Notes: a model not told the origin generated them from the sequence alone. A DNA stretch of 64,000 nucleotides from Photobacterium damselae (GCF_003026815.1 NZ_PYOG01000001.1:186001-250000), one strand, 5' to 3'. Positions 35,996-47,880 are shown, counted from the first letter of the stretch. Program-made: numbers and translations.

Positions 35996-36150
35996 TTTAC
36001 CAAGTGTTATATCAGTCGCATTTTCTTTGCGCAAATTTTATAAATCCAATATGGGTAAAAACAGTTCGATTTAAAATTGTTTGTCCAAATGTCGTACCAA
36101 TCACATTTTAATGGTTTTGTTGTCTTGAACCGATTTTAGCCATTGCTTAA

Positions 36151-36165
36151 TGAAATTTTACTCCA
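36151..36165. promoter_or_regulatory. Candidate NanR operator 4
   Basis: TGAAATTTTACTCCA is a weaker copy of the motif, 71 bases upstream of the nanA start. Confidence 0.5.
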
Positions 36166-36200
36166 TAGAATAAACTCAAACTCCACTTTTAAATATTTAA

Positions 36201-36215
36201 TGAAGTAAAACTTCA
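36201..36215. promoter_or_regulatory. Candidate NanR operator 5 (perfect palindrome)
   Basis: TGAAGTAAAACTTCA is a perfect TGAAGT-N3-ACTTCA palindrome, 21 bases before the nanA start, well placed to block transcription or initiation. Confidence 0.7.
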
Positions 36216-36235
36216 GATTGATATCGAGGCATACC

Positions 36236-37138
36236 ATGGAAAAACTAACAGGTCTAATTGCTGCTCCACACACTCCTTTTGATACTAATGGCAACGTTAA
36301 CTTTGCTGCTATCGATCAAATTGCCGCTCACTTAATTAAAGACGGCGTAAAAGGAGTTTATGTTTGTGGTACAACAGGAGAAGGCATTCACTGTTCGGTT
36401 GAAGAGCGTAAAGCGATTGCAGAGCGTTGGGTTTCAGCATCTCAAGGCCAGCTAAAGATTACTCTACACACAGGTGCTCTAAGTATTGTTGATACACTAG
36501 AGTTGACTCGTCACGCTGAAACATTAGATATTTTCGCAACATCGGCAATTGGTCCTTGCTTCTTTAAACCAGGTTCTGTTGATGATCTTGTTGAATACTG
36601 TGCAACCGTTGCAGCAGCTGCGCCATCAAAAGGGTTCTACTACTACCACTCAGGCATGTCTGGTGTGAACCTAGATATGGAACAGTTCCTAATTAAAGCA
36701 GATAAAAAGATCCCTAACCTATCAGGTATTAAGTTTAACTCTGGTGACTTATACGAATACCAACGCTGTTTACGTGCTTGCGATGGCAAATACGACATTC
36801 CATTTGGTGTTGACGAGCATCTTCCTGGGGCACTTGCTGTTGGTGCTATTGGCGCAGTTGGTAGTACTTACAACTATGCAGCTCCGCACTTCACTAAAAT
36901 GATTGAAGATTTCAATAACGGTGATCATGCAGCAGTTGTTAAAGGCATGGACAATGTTATTGCTCTAATTCGAGTATTAGTTGAATTTGGTGGTGTAGCA
37001 GCAGGTAAAGCCGCGATGGCTCTTCACGGTATCGACTGTGGCGACCCACGTTTACCACTTCGTGCTTTAACTACAGAACAAAAAGAAACAGTTGTTGCTA
37101 AGATGCGTGATGCTGGTTTTCTAAACGCCGCAAAATAA
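36236..37138 (+). CDS. nanA: N-acetylneuraminate lyase
   Basis: NanA cleaves N-acetylneuraminate to ManNAc and pyruvate. I take ATG at 36236 (MEKLTGLIAAPHTPFDTNGN, 300 aa), with GAGG ahead of it, over an upstream in-frame start at 36218. The TIM-barrel motifs are GTTGEG (46-51), Tyr137 in FYYYHSGMSGV and the Schiff-base Lys166 in LSGIKFNSGDLYE. It is divergent from the nanR side and followed by a strong terminator, so it is monocistronic. No transporter gene follows. Confidence 0.95.
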   Translation: MEKLTGLIAAPHTPFDTNGNVNFAAIDQIAAHLIKDGVKGVYVCGTTGEGIHCSVEERKAIAERWVSASQGQLKITLHTGALSIVDTLELTRHAETLDIFATSAIGPCFFKPGSVDDLVEYCATVAAAAPSKGFYYYHSGMSGVNLDMEQFLIKADKKIPNLSGIKFNSGDLYEYQRCLRACDGKYDIPFGVDEHLPGALAVGAIGAVGSTYNYAAPHFTKMIEDFNNGDHAAVVKGMDNVIALIRVLVEFGGVAAGKAAMALHGIDCGDPRLPLRALTTEQKETVVAKMRDAGFLNAAK

Positions 37139-37228
37139 TGGAATAAAAAGCATTAAGTACATGTTTTCGGTTTAGATAACATCCTAAAACTTAAGCTTAA
37201 ATAACGACTTTAGACACCCAAATAAGAC

Positions 37229-37260
37229 AAAACGAGGCGATATCACTACCGCCTCGTTTT
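37229..37260. terminator. Terminator between nanA and ruvB
   Basis: AAAACGAGGCG and CGCCTCGTTTT pair and run into TTTTTTA on the plus strand; the minus strand also has TTTT, serving the convergent ruvB end. Confidence 0.9.
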
Positions 37261-37312
37261 TTATTGCGTGTTAATTCATTGCTTTTTAACAGTACAGATA
37301 GAATCTTAGCGA

Positions 37313-38323
37313 TTAATCTGGAATATCTAAACCAAAATGCAAATACGCTCGATGAGTTGCAATACGACCTCGCGGTGTACGCTGTAAGAAACCTTGCTGA
37401 ATCAAGTAAGGTTCTAATACATCTTCAATGGTATCTCTTTCTTCACCGATAGCTGCTGCTAAGTTATCCAGACCAACGGGGCCACCCATAAATTTATCAA
37501 TGATAGCCAGTAATAATTTACGGTCCATATAATCAAAACCGCTGCTATCTACATCAAGCATATCTAGCGCTTTAGAAGCAACATCAGGACAAATATGACC
37601 ATCACCCTTTACTTCGGCATAGTCGCGCACTCGACGTAGCAAACGGTTAGCAATACGAGGTGTACCACGCGAACGCATCGCAACTTCCATAGCTCCGGCT
37701 TCTTCCATTGATAAACCAAGGCAATCGGCACTGCGCTTTACAATGTTTTTCAAGTCTTCAACTTTGTAGTATTCCAAGCGCTGCGTTATACCAAAACGGT
37801 CACGAAGAGGTGAAGTAAGAGAACCGGCTCGGGTTGTTGCTCCTATTAAAGTAAAAGGGGGCAAATCAATCTTAATAGACCGAGCAGCGGGACCTTCACC
37901 AATCATAATATCGAGCTGATAATCTTCCATCGCAGGATAAAGAATCTCTTCAATATGCGGACTTAAACGATGGATCTCATCAATAAACAACACATCGTTT
38001 TCTTCTAAGTTTGTTAGAAGAGCGGCAAGATCACCGGCTTTTTCTAATACTGGGCCCGATGTAGTACGGATATTAACATCCATTTCATTGGCAACAATAT
38101 TGGCTAATGTTGTTTTACCTAAGCCAGGAGGACCAAAGATAAGGAGATGATCCAGCGCTTCATTACGTAATTTAGCCGCTTTAATAAAGATCTCCATCTG
38201 GTCACGGACATGATCCTGTCCACGATAATCTTGCAGCAGCTTAGGTCGAATCGCACGATCAATCACATCTTCTTCACGTGATGTCGTGTGATTGGCAGAA
38301 ATCAGACGATCCGCTTCAATCAT
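37313..38323 (-). CDS. ruvB: Holliday junction branch migration ATPase RuvB
   Basis: RuvB is the hexameric AAA+ motor of the RuvABC resolvasome. The 336-aa protein has Walker [10 protein letters not shown], Walker [12 protein letters not shown], the sensor 1 [18 protein letters not shown] and the C-terminal winged helix ([20 protein letters not shown]). It lies 18 bases downstream of ruvA. Confidence 0.98.
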   Translation of the reverse strand: MIEADRLISANHTTSREEDVIDRAIRPKLLQDYRGQDHVRDQMEIFIKAAKLRNEALDHLLIFGPPGLGKTTLANIVANEMDVNIRTTSGPVLEKAGDLAALLTNLEENDVLFIDEIHRLSPHIEEILYPAMEDYQLDIMIGEGPAARSIKIDLPPFTLIGATTRAGSLTSPLRDRFGITQRLEYYKVEDLKNIVKRSADCLGLSMEEAGAMEVAMRSRGTPRIANRLLRRVRDYAEVKGDGHICPDVASKALDMLDVDSSGFDYMDRKLLLAIIDKFMGGPVGLDNLAAAIGEERDTIEDVLEPYLIQQGFLQRTPRGRIATHRAYLHFGLDIPD

Positions 38324-38341
38324 GATATGAATTCCTACCTA

Positions 38342-38965
38342 TTAAACCATTGAACGTAAAGCTTCACGGATGATCGTTTCACTGCTCATTTCAGGTTGAG
38401 CCACTTGTGAAACCACTTTAGAGGCTTGTTGCGGTTTATAACCAAGCGCAACTAGAGCACTAACAGCTTCATCTTCAGCACGCGCTTGCGAAGATGGGTT
38501 TTGAATTGGTGCATTTGACGCCGCCGTATCTTGAGCTGGTGTAAATAAGTCGCCTTCACCCCACCCTTTAAGACGATCTTTCATCTCAACCAATAGACGT
38601 TCTGCAGTCTTCTTACCTACACCCGGGATCTTCACTAATGTCGTGATATCTTCTTGCTCCACGCTAAGTACAAATTGGCTTGCTGTCATGGCAGAAAGAA
38701 TGGCTAAGCCCAATTTAGGACCGACACCATTAGCTTTAATCACTTCACGAAAGAGCTCTCGCTCACTTTTCTTATTAAAGCCATACAGAAGTTGCGCATC
38801 TTCACGAACCACAAAATGGGTAAAAATAATCGCTTCTTGGCCGACTTCTGGCAGTTCATAGAAACAGCTCATTGGCATTTGAACTTCATAACCAATTCCG
38901 CCCACCTCAAGGAGTACCTCTGGTGGCTGTTTTTCTAATACGGTTCCGCGTAGTCGACCTATCAC
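38342..38965 (-). CDS. ruvA: Holliday junction-binding protein RuvA
   Basis: RuvA binds four-way junctions and loads RuvB. The 207-aa protein has an N-terminal OB fold ([20 protein letters not shown]), helix-hairpin-helix motifs ([29 protein letters not shown]) and a C-terminal RuvB-binding domain ([16 protein letters not shown]). The start codon is GTG with a GAGAG ribosome site. It has its own promoter region, separated from ruvC by terminators. Confidence 0.97.
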   Translation of the reverse strand: MIGRLRGTVLEKQPPEVLLEVGGIGYEVQMPMSCFYELPEVGQEAIIFTHFVVREDAQLLYGFNKKSERELFREVIKANGVGPKLGLAILSAMTASQFVLSVEQEDITTLVKIPGVGKKTAERLLVEMKDRLKGWGEGDLFTPAQDTAASNAPIQNPSSQARAEDEAVSALVALGYKPQQASKVVSQVAQPEMSSETIIREALRSMV

Positions 38966-39050
38966 AACATTCTCTCTATATTTGAATGAATTACGTTATG
39001 CCGCTCCCTTTAAGAAGCAGCAATGCATTTTCTGGCCTTAGAATAGTAAA

Positions 39051-39072
39051 GAGCTGGATGGATATCCAGCTC
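39051..39072. terminator. Hairpin in the ruvC-ruvA gap
   Basis: GAGCTGGAT and ATCCAGCTC pair around a four-base loop, followed by TTTTCACTT on the plus strand. No plus-strand gene feeds into it, so its role is unclear; it may back up the ruvC terminator. Confidence 0.5.
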
Positions 39073-39092
39073 TTTTCACTTATTTGACAGAA

Positions 39093-39115
39093 AAAAAGCA
39101 GCCGAAGCTGCTTTT
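39093..39115 (-). terminator. Terminator after ruvC
   Basis: AAAAGCAGC, a CGAA loop and GCTGCTTTT form a compact stem, followed by TTTTTTT on the minus strand. Confidence 0.9.
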
Positions 39116-39134
39116 AATAGAACAAAATATCAGG

Positions 39135-39656
39135 TTAGCGATATCGGCCTCGACGAGCACCAGATACCTGTCCAGCCATAGCAACTAACGTTCGGTTAGT
39201 ATGAGCATGACAGATGGCAACGGCCAATGCATCGGCCGCATCAGCTTGAGGTTTGCCTTCTAGTTTCAACATAGAACAAACCATATGTTGAACCTGTAAT
39301 TTATCAGCACTACCTATGCCAACCACCGCTTGTTTAATCAAACGGGCCGCATACTCATTAACAGGTAAGTCGGCATTAACCGCAGCAACGATAGCACTGC
39401 CACGAGCTTGACCTAACTTCAGAGCAGAGCTGGCATTTTTACCCATAAAGACTTCTTCAATGGCAAAAACATCTGGCTGAAATTGAGTGATAACTTCACT
39501 CACCCCTGTATAAATTTGTTTTAATCGACCTGGAATATCAGGGCAAGAAGTACGAATACAACCACTGCCTAAATACTCTAATTTTCGGCCTACTTGTCGT
39601 ATCACCCCATATCCCGTAATACGAGATCCGGGGTCAATACCTAAAATAATCGACAT
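39135..39656 (-). CDS. ruvC: Crossover junction endodeoxyribonuclease RuvC
   Basis: RuvC resolves Holliday junctions by paired nicking. The 173-aa protein has the RNase H-like acidic residues: Asp7 in [12 protein letters not shown], Glu in [10 protein letters not shown], and the Asp pair in [14 protein letters not shown]. Length matches E. coli RuvC. It follows yebC by 16 bases, the common yebC-ruvC arrangement. Confidence 0.97.
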   Translation of the reverse strand: MSIILGIDPGSRITGYGVIRQVGRKLEYLGSGCIRTSCPDIPGRLKQIYTGVSEVITQFQPDVFAIEEVFMGKNASSALKLGQARGSAIVAAVNADLPVNEYAARLIKQAVVGIGSADKLQVQHMVCSMLKLEGKPQADAADALAVAICHAHTNRTLVAMAGQVSGARRGRYR

Positions 39657-39672
39657 TAATGCGTAGCTACAC

Positions 39673-40419
39673 TTATTCTAGAGTTGCAGCAACTTCATCA
39701 GACATATCACCGTTATGATACACTTCTTGTACATCATCTAGGTCATCTAATACATCAATCAAACGCATCAATTTAGGCGCTGTTGTGATATCCAGATCCG
39801 CTTTAGTGGATGGCACTAAGGTTACTTCTGCGTTTGCAGCTTCAAAACCTGCCGCATCCATTGCATCTTTCACTGCACCAAACTCTTTTGGCGTAGTGTA
39901 AACATCAATCGAGCCGTCATCATTCGTCTCAACATCATCAGCACCCGCTTCTAATGCCGCTTCCATAACAGCGTCTTCATCAAGACCTGGAGCGTAAGAG
40001 ATAACCCCTTTTTTATCAAATAGGTAGCTTACACTGCCATCGGTACCTAAGTTACCACCAGCTTTAGAAAATGCATGACGAACAGCAGATACAGTACGGT
40101 TGCGGTTATCAGTCATACACTCAACCATAACAGCAGTACCTGCAGGACCATAACCTTCATAGATTACGGTTTCCATATTGTCTTCACCATCACCACCAGC
40201 GCCACGAGTAACAGCACGGTTAATGGTATCGCGTGTCATGTTATTTGATAATGCTTTATCAATTGCAGCACGTAGACGGGGGTTATTTTCAACCTCTGCA
40301 CCACCTTCTTTCGCTGAAACTACAATCTCACGAATTAGCTTAGTGAAAATTTTACCGCGTTTAGCATCCTGCGCCGCTTTACGGTGTTTGATGTTGGCAA
40401 ATTTACTATGACCAGCCAT
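39673..40419 (-). CDS. yebC: YebC/PmpR family probable transcriptional regulatory protein
   Basis: This 248-aa protein starts [22 protein letters not shown], the family signature, with three alpha/beta domains and the acidic stretch [18 protein letters not shown]. The family is reported to act as a DNA-binding regulator, and recent work links it to ribosome function at proline-rich motifs. It sits between aspS and ruvC. Confidence 0.95.
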   Translation of the reverse strand: MAGHSKFANIKHRKAAQDAKRGKIFTKLIREIVVSAKEGGAEVENNPRLRAAIDKALSNNMTRDTINRAVTRGAGGDGEDNMETVIYEGYGPAGTAVMVECMTDNRNRTVSAVRHAFSKAGGNLGTDGSVSYLFDKKGVISYAPGLDEDAVMEAALEAGADDVETNDDGSIDVYTTPKEFGAVKDAMDAAGFEAANAEVTLVPSTKADLDITTAPKLMRLIDVLDDLDDVQEVYHNGDMSDEVAATLE

Positions 40420-40526
40420 ATCTTACTCCTATTTCTTTGATACCAAGCTTCATAACCACCCAAAACATAAATGAGTATGGAGCATGGTATAAGCCCAAGG
40501 GACTCTCTGTTTCACAAAAATGAAAA

Positions 40527-40558
40527 AACTGGTCGTCCAGAACTCTGAGCGACCAGTT
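40527..40558 (-). terminator. Terminator after aspS
   Basis: AACTGGTCG and CGACCAGTT pair, with TTTTTTCATTTTTG following on the minus strand. A second stem (CACTGTCTT with AAGACAGTG, near 40617-40642) lies closer to the aspS stop. Confidence 0.85.
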
Positions 40559-40650
40559 AAATATAAAAATCTACAGATACCAAGCGAGATTCTTAGCTCA
40601 GTATCCTCTCGAATTCACTGTCTTCACAATCAAAGACAGTGTCGATTTTA

Positions 40651-42429
40651 TTACTCTGCAGATTCTTCTTTCGCTAGCTTAACCGCAATCGCTAATTCTT
40701 CAAGCGCTGCTGGGTTTGCAACACTTGGAGCATCAGTCAGTAGACATGCTGCTGCTGTTGTTTTAGGGAATGCGATAACGTCACGAATGTTCTCTGTACC
40801 ACAAAGTAACATGACTAGACGGTCAAGACCAAATGCTAGACCCGCATGAGGAGGTGTACCGTACTTAAGCGCATCAAGTAGGAAACCAAACTTCAAGCGT
40901 TGCTCATCAGCGGCGATACCTAGAATATCAAATACTGCTGCTTGCATTTCGCCATTATGAATACGAACAGAACCACCGCCCACTTCATAACCATTTAGTA
41001 CCATATCGTAGGCATTAGATAGCGCACCAGCTGGATTTGCTTTTAGCTCTTCAGGAGAGATATTCAATGGAGAAGTGAATGGGTGGTGCATTGCAGACAA
41101 TGAACCATCTTCGTTCTCTTCAAACATTGGGAAATCAACAACCCATAGTGGTTTCCAAGCAGACTTATCTGTTAGACCTAGGTCTTCACCCAGTTTCAGA
41201 CGTAGTGCGCCCATAGACTCAGTCACAACACGGTTACTATCGGCACCAAATAGAATGATGTCACCTGTTTGAGCATTTGTACGCTCAAGCAAGTTAGCAA
41301 TAACTTCTTCGTTTAAGAATTTAGCAACAGGAGACTGAACACCTTCAAGGCCAGCAGCACGGTCATTAACCTTCATCCATGCTAGACCCTTAGCACCGTA
41401 AATACCAACGAACTTAGTGTATTCGTCAATTTGCTTACGGCTTAGTTCTGCACCACCTGGTACACAGATAACAGCAACACGACCTTTCTCATCGTTTGCA
41501 GGTGCTGAGAACACTTTAAAGTCAACGTCTTTAACAATGTCAGCAACATCAACAAGCTCAAGTGGGTTACGTAGATCTGGCTTATCAGAACCAAAACGAC
41601 GCATTGCTTCGCTAAATGGCATGATTGGGAACTCGCCCAGATCAACATTTAGAAGCTCTTTCCACATTTCAGTGATCATCTGCTCAGTAACAGCACGAAC
41701 CTGCTCTGCGCTCATGAAAGATGTTTCGATATCGATCTGAGTGAACTCTGGCTGACGGTCAGCACGAAGATCTTCATCACGGAAACATTTTACGATTTGG
41801 TAGTAACGGTCAAAACCAGACATCATCAGCAGCTGTTTAAATAGCTGAGGAGACTGTGGTAATGCGTAGAAGTTACCTTTATGAACACGGCTTGGTACTA
41901 AGTAATCACGTGCACCTTCAGGTGTTGCTTTAGTTAGTACTGGTGTTTCAATATCAAGGAAACCGTTAGTATCTAGGAAACGACGAACAAAGCTTGATGC
42001 TTTCGCACGCAGTTTAATACGATCGCTCATTTCTGGACGACGTAGATCTAGGTAACGGTACTTTAGACGCTGTTCTTCTGAGTTCTTTTGGTTAAAGTCT
42101 AGAGGAAGTACATCACTACGGTTGATGATTTCAAGACCTGAAGCTAATACTTCAACTTCACCCGTTGCCATGTCTTTATTTACTTGGCTTTCTGGACGAG
42201 TACGAACTTCACCTGTTAGACGAATACAGAATTCATTGCGCAGTTGGTTTGCTAATTCAAATACTTCTTTCATATCTGGATCAACAACAACCTGAACAAT
42301 ACCTTCACGATCTCGCATGTCGATAAAGATAAGACCGCCTAAGTCACGGCGACGGTTAACCCAGCCGCAAAGTTCTACTGTTTGTCCTGCTTGGGACTTG
42401 TTCAGTTGGCCACAATATTGGGTGCGCAT
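40651..42429 (-). CDS. aspS: Aspartyl-tRNA synthetase
   Basis: AspS charges tRNA-Asp. The 592-aa class II synthetase has an N-terminal OB anticodon-binding domain ([20 protein letters not shown]), motif 2 in [18 protein letters not shown], the bacterial GAD insertion domain (about 290-410), and motif 3 in [15 protein letters not shown]. Length is as in E. coli (590). Confidence 0.98.
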   Translation of the reverse strand: MRTQYCGQLNKSQAGQTVELCGWVNRRRDLGGLIFIDMRDREGIVQVVVDPDMKEVFELANQLRNEFCIRLTGEVRTRPESQVNKDMATGEVEVLASGLEIINRSDVLPLDFNQKNSEEQRLKYRYLDLRRPEMSDRIKLRAKASSFVRRFLDTNGFLDIETPVLTKATPEGARDYLVPSRVHKGNFYALPQSPQLFKQLLMMSGFDRYYQIVKCFRDEDLRADRQPEFTQIDIETSFMSAEQVRAVTEQMITEMWKELLNVDLGEFPIMPFSEAMRRFGSDKPDLRNPLELVDVADIVKDVDFKVFSAPANDEKGRVAVICVPGGAELSRKQIDEYTKFVGIYGAKGLAWMKVNDRAAGLEGVQSPVAKFLNEEVIANLLERTNAQTGDIILFGADSNRVVTESMGALRLKLGEDLGLTDKSAWKPLWVVDFPMFEENEDGSLSAMHHPFTSPLNISPEELKANPAGALSNAYDMVLNGYEVGGGSVRIHNGEMQAAVFDILGIAADEQRLKFGFLLDALKYGTPPHAGLAFGLDRLVMLLCGTENIRDVIAFPKTTAAACLLTDAPSVANPAALEELAIAVKLAKEESAE

Positions 42430-42671
42430 AAGAAATTCCCGATCTATATACTTACATTCCTGTGAGCGATTTAAGTAAACTAATCACTTACCTTGCACAG
42501 GCTAATCTAGCCTCCCGACCTAGCATCGCTCAAAATTGCACCAAAAAGGCGGAGATATTTGGTCGGAAGATAAAAAATAACGAGGTATTATACCCAAACC
42601 TCTCAAAGATGCGAAGTTCAGTGCAAGGTAATTGTTCAGTCTACAAGCTCATTACTCAAAAAGGATCCACT

Positions 42672-43568
42672 ATGCAGCCAAACTCATCACCACCATTACG
42701 ATTAGGGCTCGCTATGTGGTCACATAACCAGTGGCAACAATCGATTTATGGCAAAGGTTGTAAAACAGGTGATCGCTTGGCTCGCTATGCAGAAACCTTT
42801 AATACCGTTGAAGGTAATACTACGTTTTACGCTGTTCCGAACTTAACTACAACCCAAAAATGGCACAGTGCAACACCGGATAACTTTCGTTTTACCTTTA
42901 AATTGCCTAAAACTATTACCCACCAGCAACAGCTTCGTCATAGCCAACAGAGTCTGAGCGATTTTTTCTCTGTAATGTCGCCTCTTGAGCACAAAATTGG
43001 TTTATGGAAGATACAACTCCCCGCAAGCTTTGGCCCAGAGTCTCTACCACTTTTAAAGCAGTTTCTCGATTTGTTTCCAAGTCACTATCCAGTTGGAGTT
43101 GAAGTTCGTCACGCCGCTTTCTTTGCCAAAGGTGAAGATGAGAGACGGTTCAACCACTTATTATTCGAAAAAAAAGCCAATCGAATTATTATGGATAGTC
43201 GACCAGTCTTTGCAGCCCCACCGACCTCTGCCGCTGTAAAAGATGCCCATCAAAAAAAACCTCGCGTCCCTGTTCATGCGATAGCGACAGCCGATAATCC
43301 TATGATTCGTTTTATTGGTCATCCAGACGATCTCAGCAATGACCCATTTTTTGCCAATTGGCTCACTCGCTTACCTATCTGGCTTAATGAAGGTAAACAG
43401 CCCTACCTTTTTATCCATACCCCAGATAATAATCACGCACCAGAACTTGCAACACGACTTTATGCGCTCTTAAAACAGCAAAGTATAAAGCAACTAAGTA
43501 CTGTGAATTTACCAAGCATTACGCTACCAATCTTAAACGATGAGAATCCGCAGTTTAACTTACTGTAG
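42672..43568 (+). CDS. yecE: DUF72 family protein (YecE-like)
   Basis: The 298-aa protein of the DUF72/YecE family has a TIM-barrel-like fold, with LGLAMWSHNQW near the N-terminus, YAETFNTVEGNTTFYAVP, FRFTFKLPKTITH, and VGVEVRHAAFF. I choose ATG at 42672 (MQPNSSPPLRLGL, with AAGGATCC ahead) because a 70-residue upstream extension from 42462 is unlike the family. E. coli yecE also lies near aspS-ruvC-cmoAB. The biochemical function is unknown. Confidence 0.88.
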   Translation: MQPNSSPPLRLGLAMWSHNQWQQSIYGKGCKTGDRLARYAETFNTVEGNTTFYAVPNLTTTQKWHSATPDNFRFTFKLPKTITHQQQLRHSQQSLSDFFSVMSPLEHKIGLWKIQLPASFGPESLPLLKQFLDLFPSHYPVGVEVRHAAFFAKGEDERRFNHLLFEKKANRIIMDSRPVFAAPPTSAAVKDAHQKKPRVPVHAIATADNPMIRFIGHPDDLSNDPFFANWLTRLPIWLNEGKQPYLFIHTPDNNHAPELATRLYALLKQQSIKQLSTVNLPSITLPILNDENPQFNLL

Positions 43569-43721
43569 ATTTGCTGAATAAATAGGGGAAAGTGCGAATT
43601 GATAAAGACAAATGTTCCCATTTTCTCTACAATACGCGACCTTTCAGGCTTATGGATAGCCCACCTAGTTTGATGTTATCAATCAAATTAGAGTGTTTAT
43701 TTGGGAATTCCAGTTCTTTAA

Positions 43722-44468
<747 letters not shown>

Positions 44469-44483
44469 GGTTTACGTTCCATT

Positions 44484-45461
44484 ATGTTGTTTAGTTTTTC
44501 TGAGTTTTATCGACTTATCGCCCAACATGAAACCCTGCGTCCTTGGCTAAATATCCTGCCACAGCAACTGACGGATTGGGAAAATAAAGAACATGGCGAT
44601 ATGGGACGTTGGTTACGTGCACTTAAAAAGTTACCAACAGAAAAGCCTGATCTCATTAATATCCAAGATGAAGTAAGTGTTGCATACCAAAATGGTATTG
44701 AAAATGGTGAGCGTAAACGTATCGAAAGTTTACTACGTATCATGCAACCATGGCGTAAAGGTCCATTTAATATCCATGATATTCAAATAGATACCGAATG
44801 GCGCTCGGATTGGAAATGGGATCGAGTCCTACCTCACATTTCACCACTAAAAAATCGCACAGTACTTGATGTTGGCTGTAACAATGGTTATCACATGTGG
44901 CGCATGCTAGGTGAAGGAGCTCAACTTGCCGTAGGTATTGATCCATCTAGCCTGTTCTTGATCCAATTTGAAGCGATTAAACGCCTTATGGGTATGGATG
45001 ACCGCGCTTACTTATTGCCACTAGGTATAGAGCAGCTTCCAGAACTCAAGGCATTTGATACTGTATTTAGTATGGGCGTGCTCTATCATCGCCGCTCACC
45101 TTTAGATCATATTATTCAGCTGAAAAACCAATTACGCAAAGATGGCGAATTAGTGCTAGAAACTATTGTAATAGATGGTGATGAAAACGATGTGTTAGTA
45201 CCAACAGATCGTTACGCACAAATGCACAATGTGTATTTTTTCCCATCAGCTAAAGCGCTTAAAGTTTGGTTAGAAAAATGTGGTTTTGTAGATGTTCGAA
45301 TCGTAGATCAATGTGACACTACTACAGACGAGCAGCGATCAACAGATTGGATGACAAATAACTCACTTCCTGATTATTTGGACCCAGATGATCCAAGCAA
45401 AACTATTGAAGGATACCCAGCCCCTAAACGTGCAATTTTAGTGGCTCGTAATCCTGACTAA
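44484..45461 (+). CDS. cmoB: tRNA U34 carboxymethyltransferase
   Basis: CmoB transfers the carboxymethyl group from carboxy-SAM to 5-hydroxyuridine 34 of tRNA. The 325-aa protein has [28 protein letters not shown] core (split here as [12 protein letters not shown] and WRSDWKWDR), the SAM motif [17 protein letters not shown] and [16 protein letters not shown]. Length matches E. coli (323). Confidence 0.97.
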   Translation: MLFSFSEFYRLIAQHETLRPWLNILPQQLTDWENKEHGDMGRWLRALKKLPTEKPDLINIQDEVSVAYQNGIENGERKRIESLLRIMQPWRKGPFNIHDIQIDTEWRSDWKWDRVLPHISPLKNRTVLDVGCNNGYHMWRMLGEGAQLAVGIDPSSLFLIQFEAIKRLMGMDDRAYLLPLGIEQLPELKAFDTVFSMGVLYHRRSPLDHIIQLKNQLRKDGELVLETIVIDGDENDVLVPTDRYAQMHNVYFFPSAKALKVWLEKCGFVDVRIVDQCDTTTDEQRSTDWMTNNSLPDYLDPDDPSKTIEGYPAPKRAILVARNPD

Positions 45462-45549
45462 CGACTGACAAAGGGGTGCTGTTCGCATCCCTTTTTGTGC
45501 GCTAAACTAATGTGGTCTATAGAATTTTTGAAGTACTTTGGGAGAAATA

Positions 45550-46347
45550 ATGCTTCGCCGCAGCGTACCCTTACTTGCCATTGCAGTGCTATCCGGTTGT
45601 ACTGCAACTCAGCAAAAAAATCATCAAGAGACACTTGATGCTATTACGAACCTTGAAACCCAAATGCATGGTCAAATAGCGTCGATGTCTCAACATATTG
45701 ATCAACAAAACCAGCATATTGCTAAGTTGGAGTCCAAATTAGCCAACATTTCAAAAGACGTAAAGTTTGTTAAACACAAAAGCTTAACTGAACCAAAACT
45801 TATTGTTGAAAAACAAATTGTTCGCGTACCAGTCGAAGAGAAAAAAGTCGATCCTAAAGTCGCCAACGGTAAAGTTGTTTTAGGACAGGAAGAGTGGGTT
45901 TGGATCGATTCAATCAAAGCCCACTTTAAAGCTCGTGTTGATACAGGTGCAACAACATCGTCTATCAACGCACAAGATATCCAGACTTTCGAGCGCGATG
46001 GTAAAGAGTGGATTCGCTTTAACTTAACTCATCAGGGTGAAGATAATACTGATGAGAAAGCACAAGCAGCAAAAGTGGATGAAATCGAAGCGCCTGTAGT
46101 GCGTTGGGTGAAGATTCGCCAAGCAAGCACAGAGGAAGCGGTTCGTCGTCCTGTGGTTGAGCTATGGGTTCAACTGGGATCTCTTCATGAAAAAGCTCAG
46201 TTTACACTCGCAGACCGTTCGCAGATGGATTATCCCGTTCTATTAGGTCGTGAATTTTTCAAAGATATTGCACTTGTTGATGTTGGTAAAAAATACATCC
46301 AAGGAAAGACTGAGCCAAAACCAGAGCCAGCAGCTGTAACAAAATAA
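45550..46347 (+). CDS. Outer-membrane lipoprotein with retropepsin-like 'ATP-dependent zinc protease' domain
   Basis: The 265-aa product (ATG at 45550, GGAG seven bases upstream) has a lipoprotein signal with lipobox LSGC (Cys17), followed by a coiled coil (about 20-75) and a basic linker. The C-terminal domain (about 108-250) belongs to the family annotated as putative ATP-dependent zinc protease (PF05618). It contains the aspartyl-protease-like motif VDTGATTSS with Asp131 and a later YPVLLGREFF, as in retropepsin folds, so the zinc label may be wrong. Residue +2 after Cys is Thr, consistent with the outer membrane. It is first in an operon with a 7TM transglutaminase-like protein and an ATP-grasp ligase. 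Confidence 0.82.
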   Translation: MLRRSVPLLAIAVLSGCTATQQKNHQETLDAITNLETQMHGQIASMSQHIDQQNQHIAKLESKLANISKDVKFVKHKSLTEPKLIVEKQIVRVPVEEKKVDPKVANGKVVLGQEEWVWIDSIKAHFKARVDTGATTSSINAQDIQTFERDGKEWIRFNLTHQGEDNTDEKAQAAKVDEIEAPVVRWVKIRQASTEEAVRRPVVELWVQLGSLHEKAQFTLADRSQMDYPVLLGREFFKDIALVDVGKKYIQGKTEPKPEPAAVTK

Positions 46348-46365
46348 TTAAATGAAGAGGATGTC

Positions 46366-47877
46366 ATGACGTCTAGAGTTCCGTTTTATTTTTTGATCTC
46401 TATTCTCATTACGGTAGGACTTGCGCTAAGTATTTATCGTCATGAAGTGTATGGTGTGCCATGGACTCCAGGTGAACACCGTCAAGTATGGGAACTTGAA
46501 GCTCGAGTTGAGTTCGATGCAATTGGCGAACCTGTAAAGGTCTCTATGGCTGCACCAAAAACCCAACAAGGTTTTACTCTTATAGATCAAAGTACTTCAT
46601 CACCAGGCTATGGTGTAGCTACCGTTGATAACGACCAAGGTCACCGCATCGAGTGGACCATTCGAGATGCAATTGGTAAGCAGATTCTCTACTACAAAAC
46701 CCAAATGTTGGTAGATAATCAATCAGATTACAAAGAGATCGCACCTAAAGGCGAACCCGCTACTGTTAGCTTAGATAGCCCACAACAGACAGCTGCGACA
46801 GCACTGCTGGCTCAAGCTCGTAATTTATCATCAGATGACCTTACGTTAACTCGTGAGCTAATCAAAGAATTTAACGACAAACAGAACCAAAATGCCTCCC
46901 TACTTCTTAACAGCTTAACTCGTGAGCAAGCAATTACGAATTTGCTGTCGATGGATGGTATCTATTCTCGTGTTGTCGGTGGTTTACAGCTTGAAGATGG
47001 TCGTCGTCGCCAAAGCATTACGCCAATGGTTGAAGTCTGGGACTCAGCGAATAAAGAGTGGCAGTTATTTAACCTAGAAACCGGCATTAAAGGCAAACCA
47101 GAGAATGTTTTAATCTGGAACCAGCAAGGCCACTCGTTACTTGATGTTGTTGGTGGACGTAACTCCAATGTAAGCTTCTCGATCATTGCGCAAGACATTA
47201 CGCCACAACAAGCAACACAAGAGAAAGTTCAAGCCGAAGATCTACTTAACTTCTCTATCCATAGCTTACCAATTGAAGAGCAAGCAATGTTTAAAACCAT
47301 TATGCTTGTCCCGATTGGTGCTCTTATCGTGGTCTTCCTACGTATTATTGTGGGCTTAAAAACCTCTGGTACGTTTATGCCAGTTCTGATCGCGGTTGCA
47401 TTTGTTCAGACACAGCTACTAACAGGTATCTTAGGCTTCTTATTAATTGTTGGTACCGGCCTCATTATCCGAAGTTATTTATCCAAGCTTAACTTACTCT
47501 TAGTGGCCCGAATATCCGCCGTTATAATAACGGTTATTATGATCATTTCTGTCTTTACGGTTGTCGCTTATAAGATTGGTCTAGTCGAAGGCTTAAGTAT
47601 CACCTTCTTCCCAATGATTATCCTATCTTGGACAATTGAACGTATGTCTATCCTATGGGAAGAAGAAGGGGCAAAAGAAGTGTTTGTTCAAGGTGGTGGT
47701 TCGCTATTAACTGCGGTACTTATCTATCTAGCCATGACAAACCCATTAATTCGTCACCTTACTTTTAACTTTATTGGTCTGCAACTTATCATTATGGCAG
47801 CCATTCTACTGTTGGGTACTTACACCGGTTACCGAATCAGCGAATTACGTCGATTCAAACCGCTGGCGGAGGACTAA
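46366..47877 (+). CDS. Inactive transglutaminase-like protein with 7 membrane helices
   Basis: The 503-aa protein has an N-terminal signal anchor (about 6-24), an extracytoplasmic region (about 25-305) with a transglutaminase-like fold (VVGGLQLEDGRRRQSITP, VEVWDSANKEWQLFNLETG) and a C-terminal block of seven helices (about 312-495; MLVPIGALIVVFLRIIVG, GTFMPVLIAVAF). The whole protein contains no cysteine, so it cannot be a classical Cys-protease-type transglutaminase. The family is annotated as inactive transglutaminase. The gene begins 18 bases after the lipoprotein gene and is followed three bases later by the ligase gene. Its likely role is recognising or presenting a peptide substrate in the periplasm, by inference. 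Confidence 0.85.
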   Translation: MTSRVPFYFLISILITVGLALSIYRHEVYGVPWTPGEHRQVWELEARVEFDAIGEPVKVSMAAPKTQQGFTLIDQSTSSPGYGVATVDNDQGHRIEWTIRDAIGKQILYYKTQMLVDNQSDYKEIAPKGEPATVSLDSPQQTAATALLAQARNLSSDDLTLTRELIKEFNDKQNQNASLLLNSLTREQAITNLLSMDGIYSRVVGGLQLEDGRRRQSITPMVEVWDSANKEWQLFNLETGIKGKPENVLIWNQQGHSLLDVVGGRNSNVSFSIIAQDITPQQATQEKVQAEDLLNFSIHSLPIEEQAMFKTIMLVPIGALIVVFLRIIVGLKTSGTFMPVLIAVAFVQTQLLTGILGFLLIVGTGLIIRSYLSKLNLLLVARISAVIITVIMIISVFTVVAYKIGLVEGLSITFFPMIILSWTIERMSILWEEEGAKEVFVQGGGSLLTAVLIYLAMTNPLIRHLTFNFIGLQLIIMAAILLLGTYTGYRISELRRFKPLAED

Positions 47878-47880
47878 ACC

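Noticed and set aside
42462..42671. N-terminal extension of the YecE-like protein
   Set aside because: The 70 residues are unlike the family, and a ribosome site precedes the ATG at 42672.
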